Position numbers and translations under genes: made by a program. From the NCBI GenBank assembly GCA_031292035.1, contig JARLHX010000262.1, positions 1-64,000 on the forward strand: a DNA stretch of 64,000 nt, written 5' to 3'. The notes below the pieces were generated by a model. The model was given only the letters and a program-made list of their open reading frames with translations. It was not told where the DNA came from and ran no database searches. How positions within the stretch are numbered: the first letter of the stretch is position 1; the number at the start of each line of letters is the position of its first letter. This document shows, one piece after another, positions 42,553 to 49,997 of this stretch. The DNA comes from Negativicutes bacterium. Its GTDB lineage: Bacteria; Bacillota_C; Negativicutes; Sporomusales_B; JARLHX01.

Positions 42553-43263
42553 GTGAATAGTAAAGAGATTCTTGACAATGCCAGCAATATTATCCGGCGG
42601 CAGGACCTTGACCGGGGGCTGCTGCTGTTTTTCGTCAATACCGTCCGCAGGGCGGTGCTGAGAGACAAGCCGGTGAAACGGTTTTACGACTACCGCCAGA
42701 ACCTGGAGACTGTCAACGGGGTGCTGGATATGAGCGCTCTGGGAATCAAAAACGCCCGGGTGGTGGAGTGGTTTCGCCAAAACGACGACGGCACGGTGAC
42801 CAAGGTGGCGCTGACCAAGCTGATCAGCTATCGCCAGGCCATTGAGCTCTATGGGTCGCTGGACGCAGTGGGCGACGCCGAGGCCTATCTTGAGCTGGGG
42901 ACGACGCTGCGCATCCTGCCGGTGCCGACCGCAGGCGAGATCAATGTGTATGGCGAGTTTTGGCCAGATGATCTGACCGATTCGTCGGCGTCGACAGATA
43001 TCATGACTGCCGAGATTCCGGAGGCTCTCATTTATCTCGGGGTGGCTGAGTATTTCGATATGCTGGGCGAGGCCGACAAGGCCCAGTACTGGCGGCAGAA
43101 GGGTCTGACTCTGGCTGACGGCTATGTGGCCCAGCTGAACAGCCAGGATTTTGACGGCTGCGATGTCTGGAAGCGGCGGCCCTTCCGCTGGCACTGGCCG
43201 GAAAAGGTCAGCTATAACAGCGGCTTTACGCTGGAGGATCTGGATTTGGGTGAATGGCGCTAA
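42553..43263 (+). CDS. Head-tail adaptor protein (236 aa)
   Basis: GTG 42553 follows AAAGGTGGTGAATG; GTG 42541 is also possible. The N-terminal helices (NSKEILDNASNIIRRQD), the strand-rich middle (RFYDYRQNLETVNGVLD, TLRILPVPTAGEINVYGEFW) and the helix near the end (EALIYLGVAEYFDMLGEADK with AQYWRQKG) follow the plan of podoviral gp6/gp4-type adaptors that bind below the portal. It is followed by a terminator, and no nozzle gene comes next as would be normal. Confidence 0.7.
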   Translation: MNSKEILDNASNIIRRQDLDRGLLLFFVNTVRRAVLRDKPVKRFYDYRQNLETVNGVLDMSALGIKNARVVEWFRQNDDGTVTKVALTKLISYRQAIELYGSLDAVGDAEAYLELGTTLRILPVPTAGEINVYGEFWPDDLTDSSASTDIMTAEIPEALIYLGVAEYFDMLGEADKAQYWRQKGLTLADGYVAQLNSQDFDGCDVWKRRPFRWHWPEKVSYNSGFTLEDLDLGEWR

Positions 43264-43272
43264 GGCAATGAA

Positions 43273-43298
43273 AAACGCCCGCAGAGCGGCGGGCGTTT
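43273..43298. terminator. Terminator after the adaptor gene
   Basis: AAACGCCCGC pairs with GCGGGCGTTT between convergent genes. Confidence 0.8.
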
Positions 43299-43304
43299 GG
43301 TGTG

Positions 43305-43802
43305 TCAGGCGGGAGGCTCGTGCGGCGGCGGTCCGGCCGGCGGGGCAGGTTCCGGCGGAGCGATGGGTTCGGCGACGCGGGAAGGGTGGTCGGCCCGGCT
43401 TTTGTCAAAGGCGGCAACGGTCATCAAGATGATAAATGTTATCGGGATGAGCGCCAAAAGAGCGTGGAGCCAGAACCGTTTTCCCAGCCTGCGGGCCACC
43501 AGGCCCCAAACATTCGCATTCATCAGGAAGAGTGCACATTTTCGCAGAGTATCGAACAGATCGTCTTGCAGAACAGAGTTGGCAAAGGCGGTCACAACGA
43601 TCACGAGGATCATAGACATGAAGTATAGTCCCGGCTGGTTGACTGCAAGGCTGATAACCAAATACCAATTGTAGAAGGGAATGAGGCATTCGCCGAAGGT
43701 GGTGGTATCGTCAAATTTGGCGACAATGCGGTAGATGAGATAGCATATGAAGACATACCAGACCAGGCAGAACAGAATGATCAACAGGAAAAAAAGCTCC
43801 AA
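43305..43802 (-). CDS. DUF5684-like membrane protein with Pro-rich tail, copy 1 (165 aa)
   Basis: TTG 43802 follows GGGAGGTTTGCGCC. Four helices: LLIILFCLVWYVFICYLIYR, then TTFGECLIPFYNWYLVISLA, a third near 70-90 and a last near 120-140. The CLIPFYNWY motif is like DUF5684 proteins. The last 30 residues are proline-rich (IAPPEPAPPAGPPP). It is paralogous to the next gene. Function unknown. Confidence 0.65.
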   Translation of the reverse strand: MELFFLLIILFCLVWYVFICYLIYRIVAKFDDTTTFGECLIPFYNWYLVISLAVNQPGLYFMSMILVIVVTAFANSVLQDDLFDTLRKCALFLMNANVWGLVARRLGKRFWLHALLALIPITFIILMTVAAFDKSRADHPSRVAEPIAPPEPAPPAGPPPHEPPA

Positions 43803-43866
43803 GGCGCAAACCTCCCTTTTATCCGCGAATGTTGAATGATGGCGGACGAGTGGGTTAGTCTGATGG

Positions 43867-44322
43867 CTACAGGGTAGGCGGTCCTGGCGGTATGGCAGGT
43901 TCCGGCGGGGCGATGGGTGCGGCGGGGCCGGTCGGTCGGCTGGGATCAAAGGCGAGAACGGCAATGGTGATGAGGTTGACTCCCGGTATGACGGAGAAAA
44001 CGGCGTATTTCCAGAAGCTTTTGCCCAGCTTTTCAGCGAGGCCTCCCCAGATCCGGGCGAGCATGAGGGTGAAGACGAAGTTGCACCACTGGGAGCTAAA
44101 GCCGAGGCCGACGGCTAGAATAACGGCGGCGGCGGTCAAGATGAGATAACGCACCGGCTGGGCAAGGGCCAGCCTGGCCAGGAGGTAATAATTATAGACA
44201 GGGATCAGGTTCTGGAGGAAGGTCGTGGCCGGGTCGAATTTACGGACAACGCAGTAATTGAGATAACAGCCGACAGCCCAGAGGGGAAGTCCGACGAAGA
44301 GGAACAGCACGAAAAATTCCAC
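43867..44322 (-). CDS. DUF5684-like membrane protein with Pro-rich tail, copy 2 (151 aa)
   Basis: GTG 44322 behind GGAGGTTATCCT. It shares the plan of copy 1: (V/I)xKFDxxTTF, then LIPVYNYYLLARLAL, ARIWGGLAEKLGKSFW, and the Pro-rich tail IAPPEPAIPPGPP. Two diverged copies with the same tail suggest a tandem pair that may form a hetero-oligomer at the inner membrane. Confidence 0.65.
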   Translation of the reverse strand: MEFFVLFLFVGLPLWAVGCYLNYCVVRKFDPATTFLQNLIPVYNYYLLARLALAQPVRYLILTAAAVILAVGLGFSSQWCNFVFTLMLARIWGGLAEKLGKSFWKYAVFSVIPGVNLITIAVLAFDPSRPTGPAAPIAPPEPAIPPGPPTL

Positions 44323-44410
44323 AGGATAACCTCCTTTCAATTTTGAGGGGGCAATATGGCGATATATGGTTTGTTTTCAAATATATAGGATAATTGTATT
44401 ATAGCATAAA

Positions 44411-44435
44411 AAACACCCGCTGACGGCGGGTGTTT
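44411..44435 (-). terminator. Terminator of the 44457-45035 gene
   Basis: AAACACCCGC pairs with GCGGGTGTTT; T run on the minus strand. Confidence 0.8.
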
Positions 44436-44456
44436 TGATGAGATGTGGTTGGTGGA

Positions 44457-45035
44457 TTAAAAACTGATTTTGGCGAGGATTTCCGCCATGCACTGGTCCA
44501 GGCCGGCGGTGATGAGGTCTTCTTTTTCGTAGGGAGTGAAGGGGCCGACCTCTTTATCGATGGCTTTACGGGCGGTGTAGGTCTGGTAGCTGCCGTCAGC
44601 GGCGCTGTAAATGACGGCTTCGATGATGGTGGTGACCTGTTCTTTGCCATAGGGTTCGGTGAGCTTCATGTCGTGGGTCTGGTAGGCCACCCGGGCGATT
44701 TTCAGACCGATTAGGGCGTCGGCTTTGAGACCGCGGGTCAGTTTGATGACGGTTTGTTTGTCAGGCAGTTGGCCGAAACCGGCGACATAGCCGTTGTCGC
44801 GGAGAAGGTCGGCGGTTAGCGTCGGGTCGGTGAAGCGGTATTTACTCCGGGGGAGACGGCTGTCAAGGCTGCTCTGGACATGGCGGACGATCCAATCATC
44901 ACCCACCGCCGATGAATTGATGATCGGCAGGAGGGCAACGGTCATCGGGGCCGAGGCTTGGGCTACCTGCAGCCCGGCAAGGGGAACTGCGGTGAATGCC
45001 AGGAGAAGGGCGAAGGCTGTGAACAGTTTTTTCAT
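44457..45035 (-). CDS. Secreted protein, LpoB/GNA1162-like (192 aa)
   Basis: The signal peptide is LFTAFALLLAFTAVPLAGLQ. The mature part begins with a VALLPIINSS strand, then has SSLDSRLPRSKYRFTDP and LKADALIGLKIARVAYQT, which follow the pattern of periplasmic CsgG/LpoB/DUF799-type proteins (an ABD-like alpha/beta domain). No lipobox is seen. Role unknown. It stands alone on the minus strand with its own terminator. Confidence 0.6.
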   Translation of the reverse strand: MKKLFTAFALLLAFTAVPLAGLQVAQASAPMTVALLPIINSSAVGDDWIVRHVQSSLDSRLPRSKYRFTDPTLTADLLRDNGYVAGFGQLPDKQTVIKLTRGLKADALIGLKIARVAYQTHDMKLTEPYGKEQVTTIIEAVIYSAADGSYQTYTARKAIDKEVGPFTPYEKEDLITAGLDQCMAEILAKISF

Positions 45036-45151
45036 GTTTTGGGAAGCCGCCTTTCTTTCGAGCCGTATGTACCAGGCATTCTGGTGTTTCTATTGTACTA
45101 TATCACAGGGAAAATAATAAGAGGTTATGTTAACTCAGGAGGTGGAGGTTT

Positions 45152-45811
45152 ATGGCAGAAGTAAATTTCCGGATCCGGCGGGGACCCAAGGAAAACCTGC
45201 CGGGTCTGGAGGAAGGCGAACTGGGCTACACCACCGATACGCAGGAACTTTATGTCGGCTGCGCCGAGGCGGATAATCTGTTGATCGGGCATACTGCCGA
45301 GACGCCGGCCGGGGCCCAGGCCAAGGTGGATGCCCATGCCGCCGCCCCGTCGGCCCATACAGTGACGCAGATTAGCGGAGCCGAGACGCCGGCCGGGGCC
45401 CAGGCCAAGGTGGCTGCCCACGCTGCCGCCCATCCGGCCCATGATGTGACAATGATTATCGGCGCCGAGACTCCTTCCGGCTCTCAGGCCAAGGTAGATC
45501 AGCTCAAGGCCGACACCGGCATCGGCGGCAACGCCAAGAATCTGACCGGCGCGGATCTGAACACTATTCGCAGCGGCGGATTTTACTACTCTGCAGGCTG
45601 CGCCAACATCCCCGCCGGGGCGGCGAACGGCTATCTGATCGCCGCCAAGAGCGATCAGGGCAACTATACTCTGCAGATTTATGCGACCTATAATCAGACC
45701 GGGATTTATTACCGCAATGAGGTGAACAGTGTCTGGACGGCCTGGACTCCCCTGGATACGGCGAAAAACATCCCAACCGCCGACGTCGGCGGCAATATCT
45801 GGATTGCGTAG
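45152..45811 (+). CDS. Tail-fibre-like protein with pyocin-knob-like end, F1 (219 aa)
   Basis: AGGAGGTGGAGGTTT before ATG 45152. Residues 1-45 (NFRIRRGPKENLPGLEEGEL, then DTQELYVGC) are the head-binding start common to many phage fibres. Residues 48-120 have three repeats with ETPAGAQAKVDAHAAAPSAH pattern, typical of fibre shaft. The end (LNTIRSGGFYYSAGCANIPA ... NSVWTAWTPLD) fits a pyocin-knob domain. The first half is paralogous to 58544-59050, on the other side of the radical SAM cluster. Confidence 0.8.
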   Translation: MAEVNFRIRRGPKENLPGLEEGELGYTTDTQELYVGCAEADNLLIGHTAETPAGAQAKVDAHAAAPSAHTVTQISGAETPAGAQAKVAAHAAAHPAHDVTMIIGAETPSGSQAKVDQLKADTGIGGNAKNLTGADLNTIRSGGFYYSAGCANIPAGAANGYLIAAKSDQGNYTLQIYATYNQTGIYYRNEVNSVWTAWTPLDTAKNIPTADVGGNIWIA

Positions 45812-45821
45812 GTGATGGACA

Positions 45822-46772
45822 ATGGCGAAAATCACAAAAAAGCTCAATTACCGCAAGGCGTCGCAGGTGAAGAACGTCAGCCTGTACAGCGCCGCCGGCG
45901 ACGTGGGGAGCAGCTATATTGCCCTCAGGGTGGATGCGGCCCTGGCCTATGCGCAGACGGCTCTCCCCGGGGCCGCGGCTAATCAGACCGATCTTCGGGT
46001 GAAAAAGGGCTCGACCGTCTATGCCGCCAATGCGAAAGTCGAAGATCCAACGATGATCAGCGCTGGGGGCAGCGCCGCCAGGACCGGCAGCTCGATATCG
46101 CCGCCTGCCGCTACCGCGGCCTATTACTACTGGAGCGGCTACTGGCGAAACAACATTGCCTGGAACGAGCCTGACGCCAGCACCATCCGGCCCTACTACA
46201 CCGTGACCATCAGCCGCCACAACAGCTTGAGCGATGTCAAACATTTTCGCCTGAAGTATGGCACCGATACCGGCTGCACGGCCGACGGCGGGACCTTTAC
46301 CGGGACCAGTATCAGCGCCTATGGTGTGGCCAATGCCGGTCACTATTTCAAGGTGGTGGCCGAAGATGCCGCCAATAATGCCCTGTTTGAGTCGGCGGTC
46401 TACGGTCCGGTGGGGGCGGCCATGACCAAGGCCGGGTTTGTCACCGGCCTCAATCTTGTGCGGTATAATTCGGCCGGGACGGCGATCGACACTGTCGTCA
46501 GCGTCGCCACCGCCGGTGAGGGGGCGGTAGCGCGGGGGCCGTCCGACTATGACAATAATTCGAATACCTATCGCTGGTTCACAACCAGAAGCTATTTCAG
46601 CGGCAGCGACCCGGCCGGTCTCGGCTACCGGGAGTCGGCGGTGACCTGCGCCGATACCTGCAGCTGCAACTGCAACTACTGTACCTGCAACTGCAATTAC
46701 TGCACCTGCAACTGCAACTACTGCACCTGCAACTGCGACTATAGCCCCTGCGGCTGCAGCTCCGGCAACTAG
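45822..46772 (+). CDS. Phage-type surface protein with 15-Cys C-terminal repeat, possible modified substrate (316 aa)
   Basis: ATG 45822 lies 11 nt after the F1 stop, behind TAGGTGATGGACA. Residues 1-270 are beta-rich and hydrophilic with no signal peptide; the middle has YYYWSGYWRNNIAWNEPDAS and TVTISRHNSLSDVKHFRLKY. Residues 276-312 hold 15 cysteines, built on a seven-residue unit CNCNYCT repeated three times, then a variant ending in PCGC. No other residue type except Asn, Thr, Tyr and a few Ser/Asp/Gly fills the spaces. Six radical SAM genes begin 18 nt downstream. It could be a substrate of those enzymes, a metal-binding fibre tip or a disulfide-linked end. The family is unknown. Confidence 0.7.
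   Translation: MAKITKKLNYRKASQVKNVSLYSAAGDVGSSYIALRVDAALAYAQTALPGAAANQTDLRVKKGSTVYAANAKVEDPTMISAGGSAARTGSSISPPAATAAYYYWSGYWRNNIAWNEPDASTIRPYYTVTISRHNSLSDVKHFRLKYGTDTGCTADGGTFTGTSISAYGVANAGHYFKVVAEDAANNALFESAVYGPVGAAMTKAGFVTGLNLVRYNSAGTAIDTVVSVATAGEGAVARGPSDYDNNSNTYRWFTTRSYFSGSDPAGLGYRESAVTCADTCSCNCNYCTCNCNYCTCNCNYCTCNCDYSPCGCSSGN
46662..46742 (+). repeat. 21-bp in-frame tandem repeat encoding CNCNYCT
   Basis: The unit TGCAACTGCAACTACTGCAC plus one base is repeated about 3.5 times with only synonymous changes (TGT/TGC, AAT/AAC), so the repeat is conserved at protein level. Cys codons lie every 21 nt in register (46665, 46686, 46707, 46728). Confidence 0.9.
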
Positions 46773-46789
46773 GAAAGGTTTGGCGGCGA

Positions 46790-47833
46790 ATGAAGCATTT
46801 CGACCAGGTGGAAATCGTGAAAGTGGCCTTGACTCACCGCTGCAATTTGGCGTGTTTTTACTGCTCGGACAATCTTTCGAAAAACAAGACCGGCGAATTC
46901 ATGGCTGAGGAGGAGTGTGTGAAATGGCTCACCGCTCTTCCCCGGCTGCGGATGGTCACCCTGTATGGCGGGGAACCGCTGCTCTCGACCCGCTGCATCG
47001 AGTTTGCCAACCGGATTTTGCAGGAGATCCCTTTCCCTGTTCGTGTCGCCATCTTCACCAACGGGACCATCATCAATGATGAGATCAGGGGATTTCTCGC
47101 CAACCCGAGGGCGGTCCTCAATCTGACCCGATCCTCTGATCCAGTATCCCAGGATGTGCGCAAATTTAAAGCTGATGGCCGCTCATCCCGCGCTATCGTG
47201 AGCCGGAACGCGCAGGAATTTTACCGCCTTTGCGGCCCCAGACTGGTGGTTGTCGACACCCTTCTCCCGGACAGTTTAGGCCGTCTGGCCCATTCCATTA
47301 TCAGCGGCTTTGAAAGTAGTGATTTTGTCGAGCTGAATCTCATCCGCTCTGAGGTTGAATTCACGGCCTTTGACCTTCTCGCGACCGAGCTGGATCAAGT
47401 GGTGGCCTATCTGCTCGACCATCCCGGCAAGTGTTTCAAGAACTTTTCGAAACGGCCGCCGCTCGATCCGGAGTTTAAGCGGGATTGGTACCGGTTTATT
47501 CAGGGAACCTACACCGACTATGCCAACGGGATCAGAAATATCCTCATCGATGTGGATGGCAAAATCTATCCCGGGACTTCGGTGGCTGGCAGGGGCTTGG
47601 CGATGGGCGATATCTTTGGCAGGGTGAATGACAGCTATTATCACCTCTTCGCCGACGGAAAAGACGACTGCGATTGTGAGTATAAATATATGTGTGTCCC
47701 CAATTATGAAAACTACAACCCGGACAACCTGGTTCTGCCGTTTAAGCAGCCGTCCCATTGCCGTTATTTTAAAACAGTGGCTGGCGCCATGGCGAAATAC
47801 TACCAGGGACTGAAGGTAAGAGGAATGCTATGA
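46790..47833 (+). CDS. Radical SAM protein 1 (347 aa)
   Basis: The CX3CX2C cluster is at Cys18, 22 and 25 (THRCNLACFYC), with GGEPLL as the SAM-binding glycine motif. Residues 230-260 hold NILIDVDGKIYPGTS, the place where SPASM proteins usually have the first auxiliary cysteine, but here it is Thr. Later cysteines (DDCDCEYKYMC ... HCRYF) may still bind one auxiliary cluster. It starts 18 nt behind the Cys-repeat protein and its stop overlaps the next gene (ATGA). It probably acts on a peptide or protein. Confidence 0.85.
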   Translation: MKHFDQVEIVKVALTHRCNLACFYCSDNLSKNKTGEFMAEEECVKWLTALPRLRMVTLYGGEPLLSTRCIEFANRILQEIPFPVRVAIFTNGTIINDEIRGFLANPRAVLNLTRSSDPVSQDVRKFKADGRSSRAIVSRNAQEFYRLCGPRLVVVDTLLPDSLGRLAHSIISGFESSDFVELNLIRSEVEFTAFDLLATELDQVVAYLLDHPGKCFKNFSKRPPLDPEFKRDWYRFIQGTYTDYANGIRNILIDVDGKIYPGTSVAGRGLAMGDIFGRVNDSYYHLFADGKDDCDCEYKYMCVPNYENYNPDNLVLPFKQPSHCRYFKTVAGAMAKYYQGLKVRGML

Positions 47834-48672
47834 AAAGACTGCAGGTCATGGTGACGCAAAGGTGCAATTCGAGCTGCTCGTATTGCATGGTGGCGCGGGC
47901 GGGAAAGGACCTGGAGGAAGGGGTGCTGGACCGTCTGCCGGACATCCTCGCGGAGGGCGACTTCGATGTGGTGATGCTGTTTGGCGGCGAGCCCCTGCTG
48001 CGCGAAGATTTGTGCTATGCCATCAAAGAAAAAAGCGGCGGCCGAAAGATCATGCTTCCCACCAATGGGAAGCTTTTGACTGACCGGCATATTGCCGATT
48101 TTGGCCATGTACTGATCAGCGCGAACGGCACAGCTGAAAGCTGCCGCCTGACCGGCCAGAGCTCTGTTCCGGCCATCCTGCGGCTGGCGGCGAAAGACCG
48201 CTGCACCATCGGTATGCGGATCATCCCGGAAACGGCGGCAAGAATGAAAGAGGACTTCGACTATTTTCATGCTGCCGGATTCTCAAAATACAATATTGTG
48301 CCCATCATTGAGCTGGACTGGGATGAGGCGGCCTACCAGCACTACCGCCAGGGGGTAGAGTACATCCTGGCCAAGATCCCCCGCGAGCAGATCTGGACCT
48401 GGAAGCAGGGCGGGATCTGCGTGCCTTATCACGGGACGACCTGTCTCGACCAGACCGGTCAACTCTGGGGCTGTGCGCGATTTTACAGCGAGCGGCGACC
48501 AGTGCCAGCCGGGATCAAAGAGCGGCATTTCGGAAAATGCCTGCATTGCGCCGTTCGCAGGCACTGTTTTCACAACTGCGGCTACCTGAATCAGTGTAAG
48601 ACCGGCGCGGCGGTGATGCCTGATGAGGGAGTCTGCCGGTTTGCGAAGTTATACCAGGAGATTTTGGCGTAA
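47830..48672 (+). CDS. Radical SAM/SPASM-like protein 2 (280 aa)
   Basis: CX3CX2C at Cys12, 16 and 19 (TQRCNSSCSYC), then FGGEPLLRED. The C-terminal part has nine cysteines (CVPYHGTTCLDQTGQLWGC; CLHCAVRRHCFHNC; CKTG; VCRF), fitting two auxiliary iron-sulfur clusters of the SPASM type. At 280 aa it is compact for this group. Translation is coupled to radical SAM 1 by a 4-nt overlap, so the two may work as a pair. Confidence 0.85.
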   Translation: MKRLQVMVTQRCNSSCSYCMVARAGKDLEEGVLDRLPDILAEGDFDVVMLFGGEPLLREDLCYAIKEKSGGRKIMLPTNGKLLTDRHIADFGHVLISANGTAESCRLTGQSSVPAILRLAAKDRCTIGMRIIPETAARMKEDFDYFHAAGFSKYNIVPIIELDWDEAAYQHYRQGVEYILAKIPREQIWTWKQGGICVPYHGTTCLDQTGQLWGCARFYSERRPVPAGIKERHFGKCLHCAVRRHCFHNCGYLNQCKTGAAVMPDEGVCRFAKLYQEILA

Positions 48673-48688
48673 GGGGAGGGGGAAGGAT

Positions 48689-49792
48689 TTGTATTTAACT
48701 GATACGGTGGGGGCTGTGATTATTTATGTGACCCATGACTGCAATTTGCGCTGTTCTTATTGTTTGAACAGCTTTAACGGGGCGAAGAACGAAATCGATA
48801 TTTCCGACAATCCCGATTATCTGCAAAAAATAATGGCGTTCATTAACAGCCTGACGGAAAAGATCGTTCATGTAGTCTTTTTCGGCGGCGAGCCCACCCT
48901 GCGGTGGGACACCTGCAAAGAGATGTATGACTACATTTCGACCCATATTGATCAAAGCAAGGATTTGCGATTCATTGTCCAGACCAATGGAACGACCATT
49001 CATCAGATTATCGAGGATCTAAAGGTGATGGACAATCTGAAAATCAGCATCAGTTTGGACGCCGATCAGGCCAGTCATGACTTGTACCGTGTTTATCAGG
49101 GCGGTGCCCCGAGCTATCATGACATTATCGAAAATATCAAACTGCTGATCAAGGAAGGGCTGGCTGACCGGTTTAATATCGCCTGCTGTTTCTATATGAA
49201 AGACAGTGCGCGGTTGGCGGAGCGCTTGATTGCCGTTTTTGAGCTGGGCGTGAAAAAAATCAGGACTTCGTCGATCAAAGAAGACGATTTTAGACCAGAG
49301 TATTTGCCGCCCTATGTCGAGAGCATGAAAAAATTGGCCCGCTATCTGGTGGAGCACCCGGACAAGTCCTATGATAAATTCGGTCCCTTTCCGGTTGAGA
49401 GCCGTGAAGGGTTTCTCCGGAACTACCACGATTTTAGGAATAACATCGGCACAGATATGTGCAGGGCTGGGGTATATAGGACCTTTGTCAATACCAATGG
49501 CGACATGTACGCCTGCCCGACGCTGATGCAGCCCAGTCAAAAGCTGGGCAATCTTTTCACCAAAGAAAGAAATCTTCCGCTTGTCCAGAGACTTCATCGC
49601 TTTTATTTGGCGAATTGCGACGGGTGCTCCCTGCGGGGCGGCTGTATTATGTGCATGTATAAGATGTACTACGACAGCGGGACGATGTTTATCTGTTCTG
49701 ATGTGATGGAGAATTCTTGCAGGGCGAAAAAGGAATCGATGGCATATTTTTATGAGTTATGCCGAAAACTGGGATATTTAAATGAGGAATAG
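48689..49792 (+). CDS. Radical SAM/SPASM protein 3 (367 aa)
   Basis: TTG 48689 behind GGGGGAAGGA is the likely start. CX3CX2C lies at Cys18, 22 and 25 (THDCNLRCSYC), with FFGGEPTLRWD. SPASM cysteines are seen in MCRAGVYRTFVNTNGDMYAC, then CDGCSLRGGCIMC, then ICSDVMENSC. This is the layout of anaerobic sulfatase-maturase and peptide-modifying enzymes such as those that make sactipeptides and ranthipeptides. The sequence is well kept, so the gene seems active. Confidence 0.85.
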   Translation: MYLTDTVGAVIIYVTHDCNLRCSYCLNSFNGAKNEIDISDNPDYLQKIMAFINSLTEKIVHVVFFGGEPTLRWDTCKEMYDYISTHIDQSKDLRFIVQTNGTTIHQIIEDLKVMDNLKISISLDADQASHDLYRVYQGGAPSYHDIIENIKLLIKEGLADRFNIACCFYMKDSARLAERLIAVFELGVKKIRTSSIKEDDFRPEYLPPYVESMKKLARYLVEHPDKSYDKFGPFPVESREGFLRNYHDFRNNIGTDMCRAGVYRTFVNTNGDMYACPTLMQPSQKLGNLFTKERNLPLVQRLHRFYLANCDGCSLRGGCIMCMYKMYYDSGTMFICSDVMENSCRAKKESMAYFYELCRKLGYLNEE

Positions 49793-49803
49793 GGGGAATG
49801 GAC

Positions 49804-49995
49804 ATGGCGACAGGCAGTGTGATCCTCATGAAACCGGATTCCGGGTACGGACTGATCAAAGAGGACGCCGACGCAAAGGTATATTTATTTTTCTGCAAGA
49901 CCGGCGACTTTGCCAAGGGGGACGCCGTCACCTATGACATCGCGAAAAACGGAAGGTTTCCTGAGGTCATTCACGTCCAAAAGGCGGGTGAATAA
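49804..49995 (+). CDS. Cold-shock/OB-fold-like small protein (63 aa)
   Basis: GAATAGGGGGAATGGAC precedes ATG 49804 (ATG 49798 is also possible). The fold pattern GSVILMKPDSGYGLIKEDAD ... VYLFFCK ... GDAVTYDIAKNG follows the cold-shock domain (a GxVxxxxxxGxGFI start and a F(F/V)H-type second motif), but the RNA-binding FVH is changed to LFFCK. It might be an RNA chaperone, a RiPP-recognition-like adaptor or a very short precursor-like protein. The place in the middle of the cluster suggests a role in it. Confidence 0.6.
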   Translation: MATGSVILMKPDSGYGLIKEDADAKVYLFFCKTGDFAKGDAVTYDIAKNGRFPEVIHVQKAGE

Positions 49996-49997
49996 TC

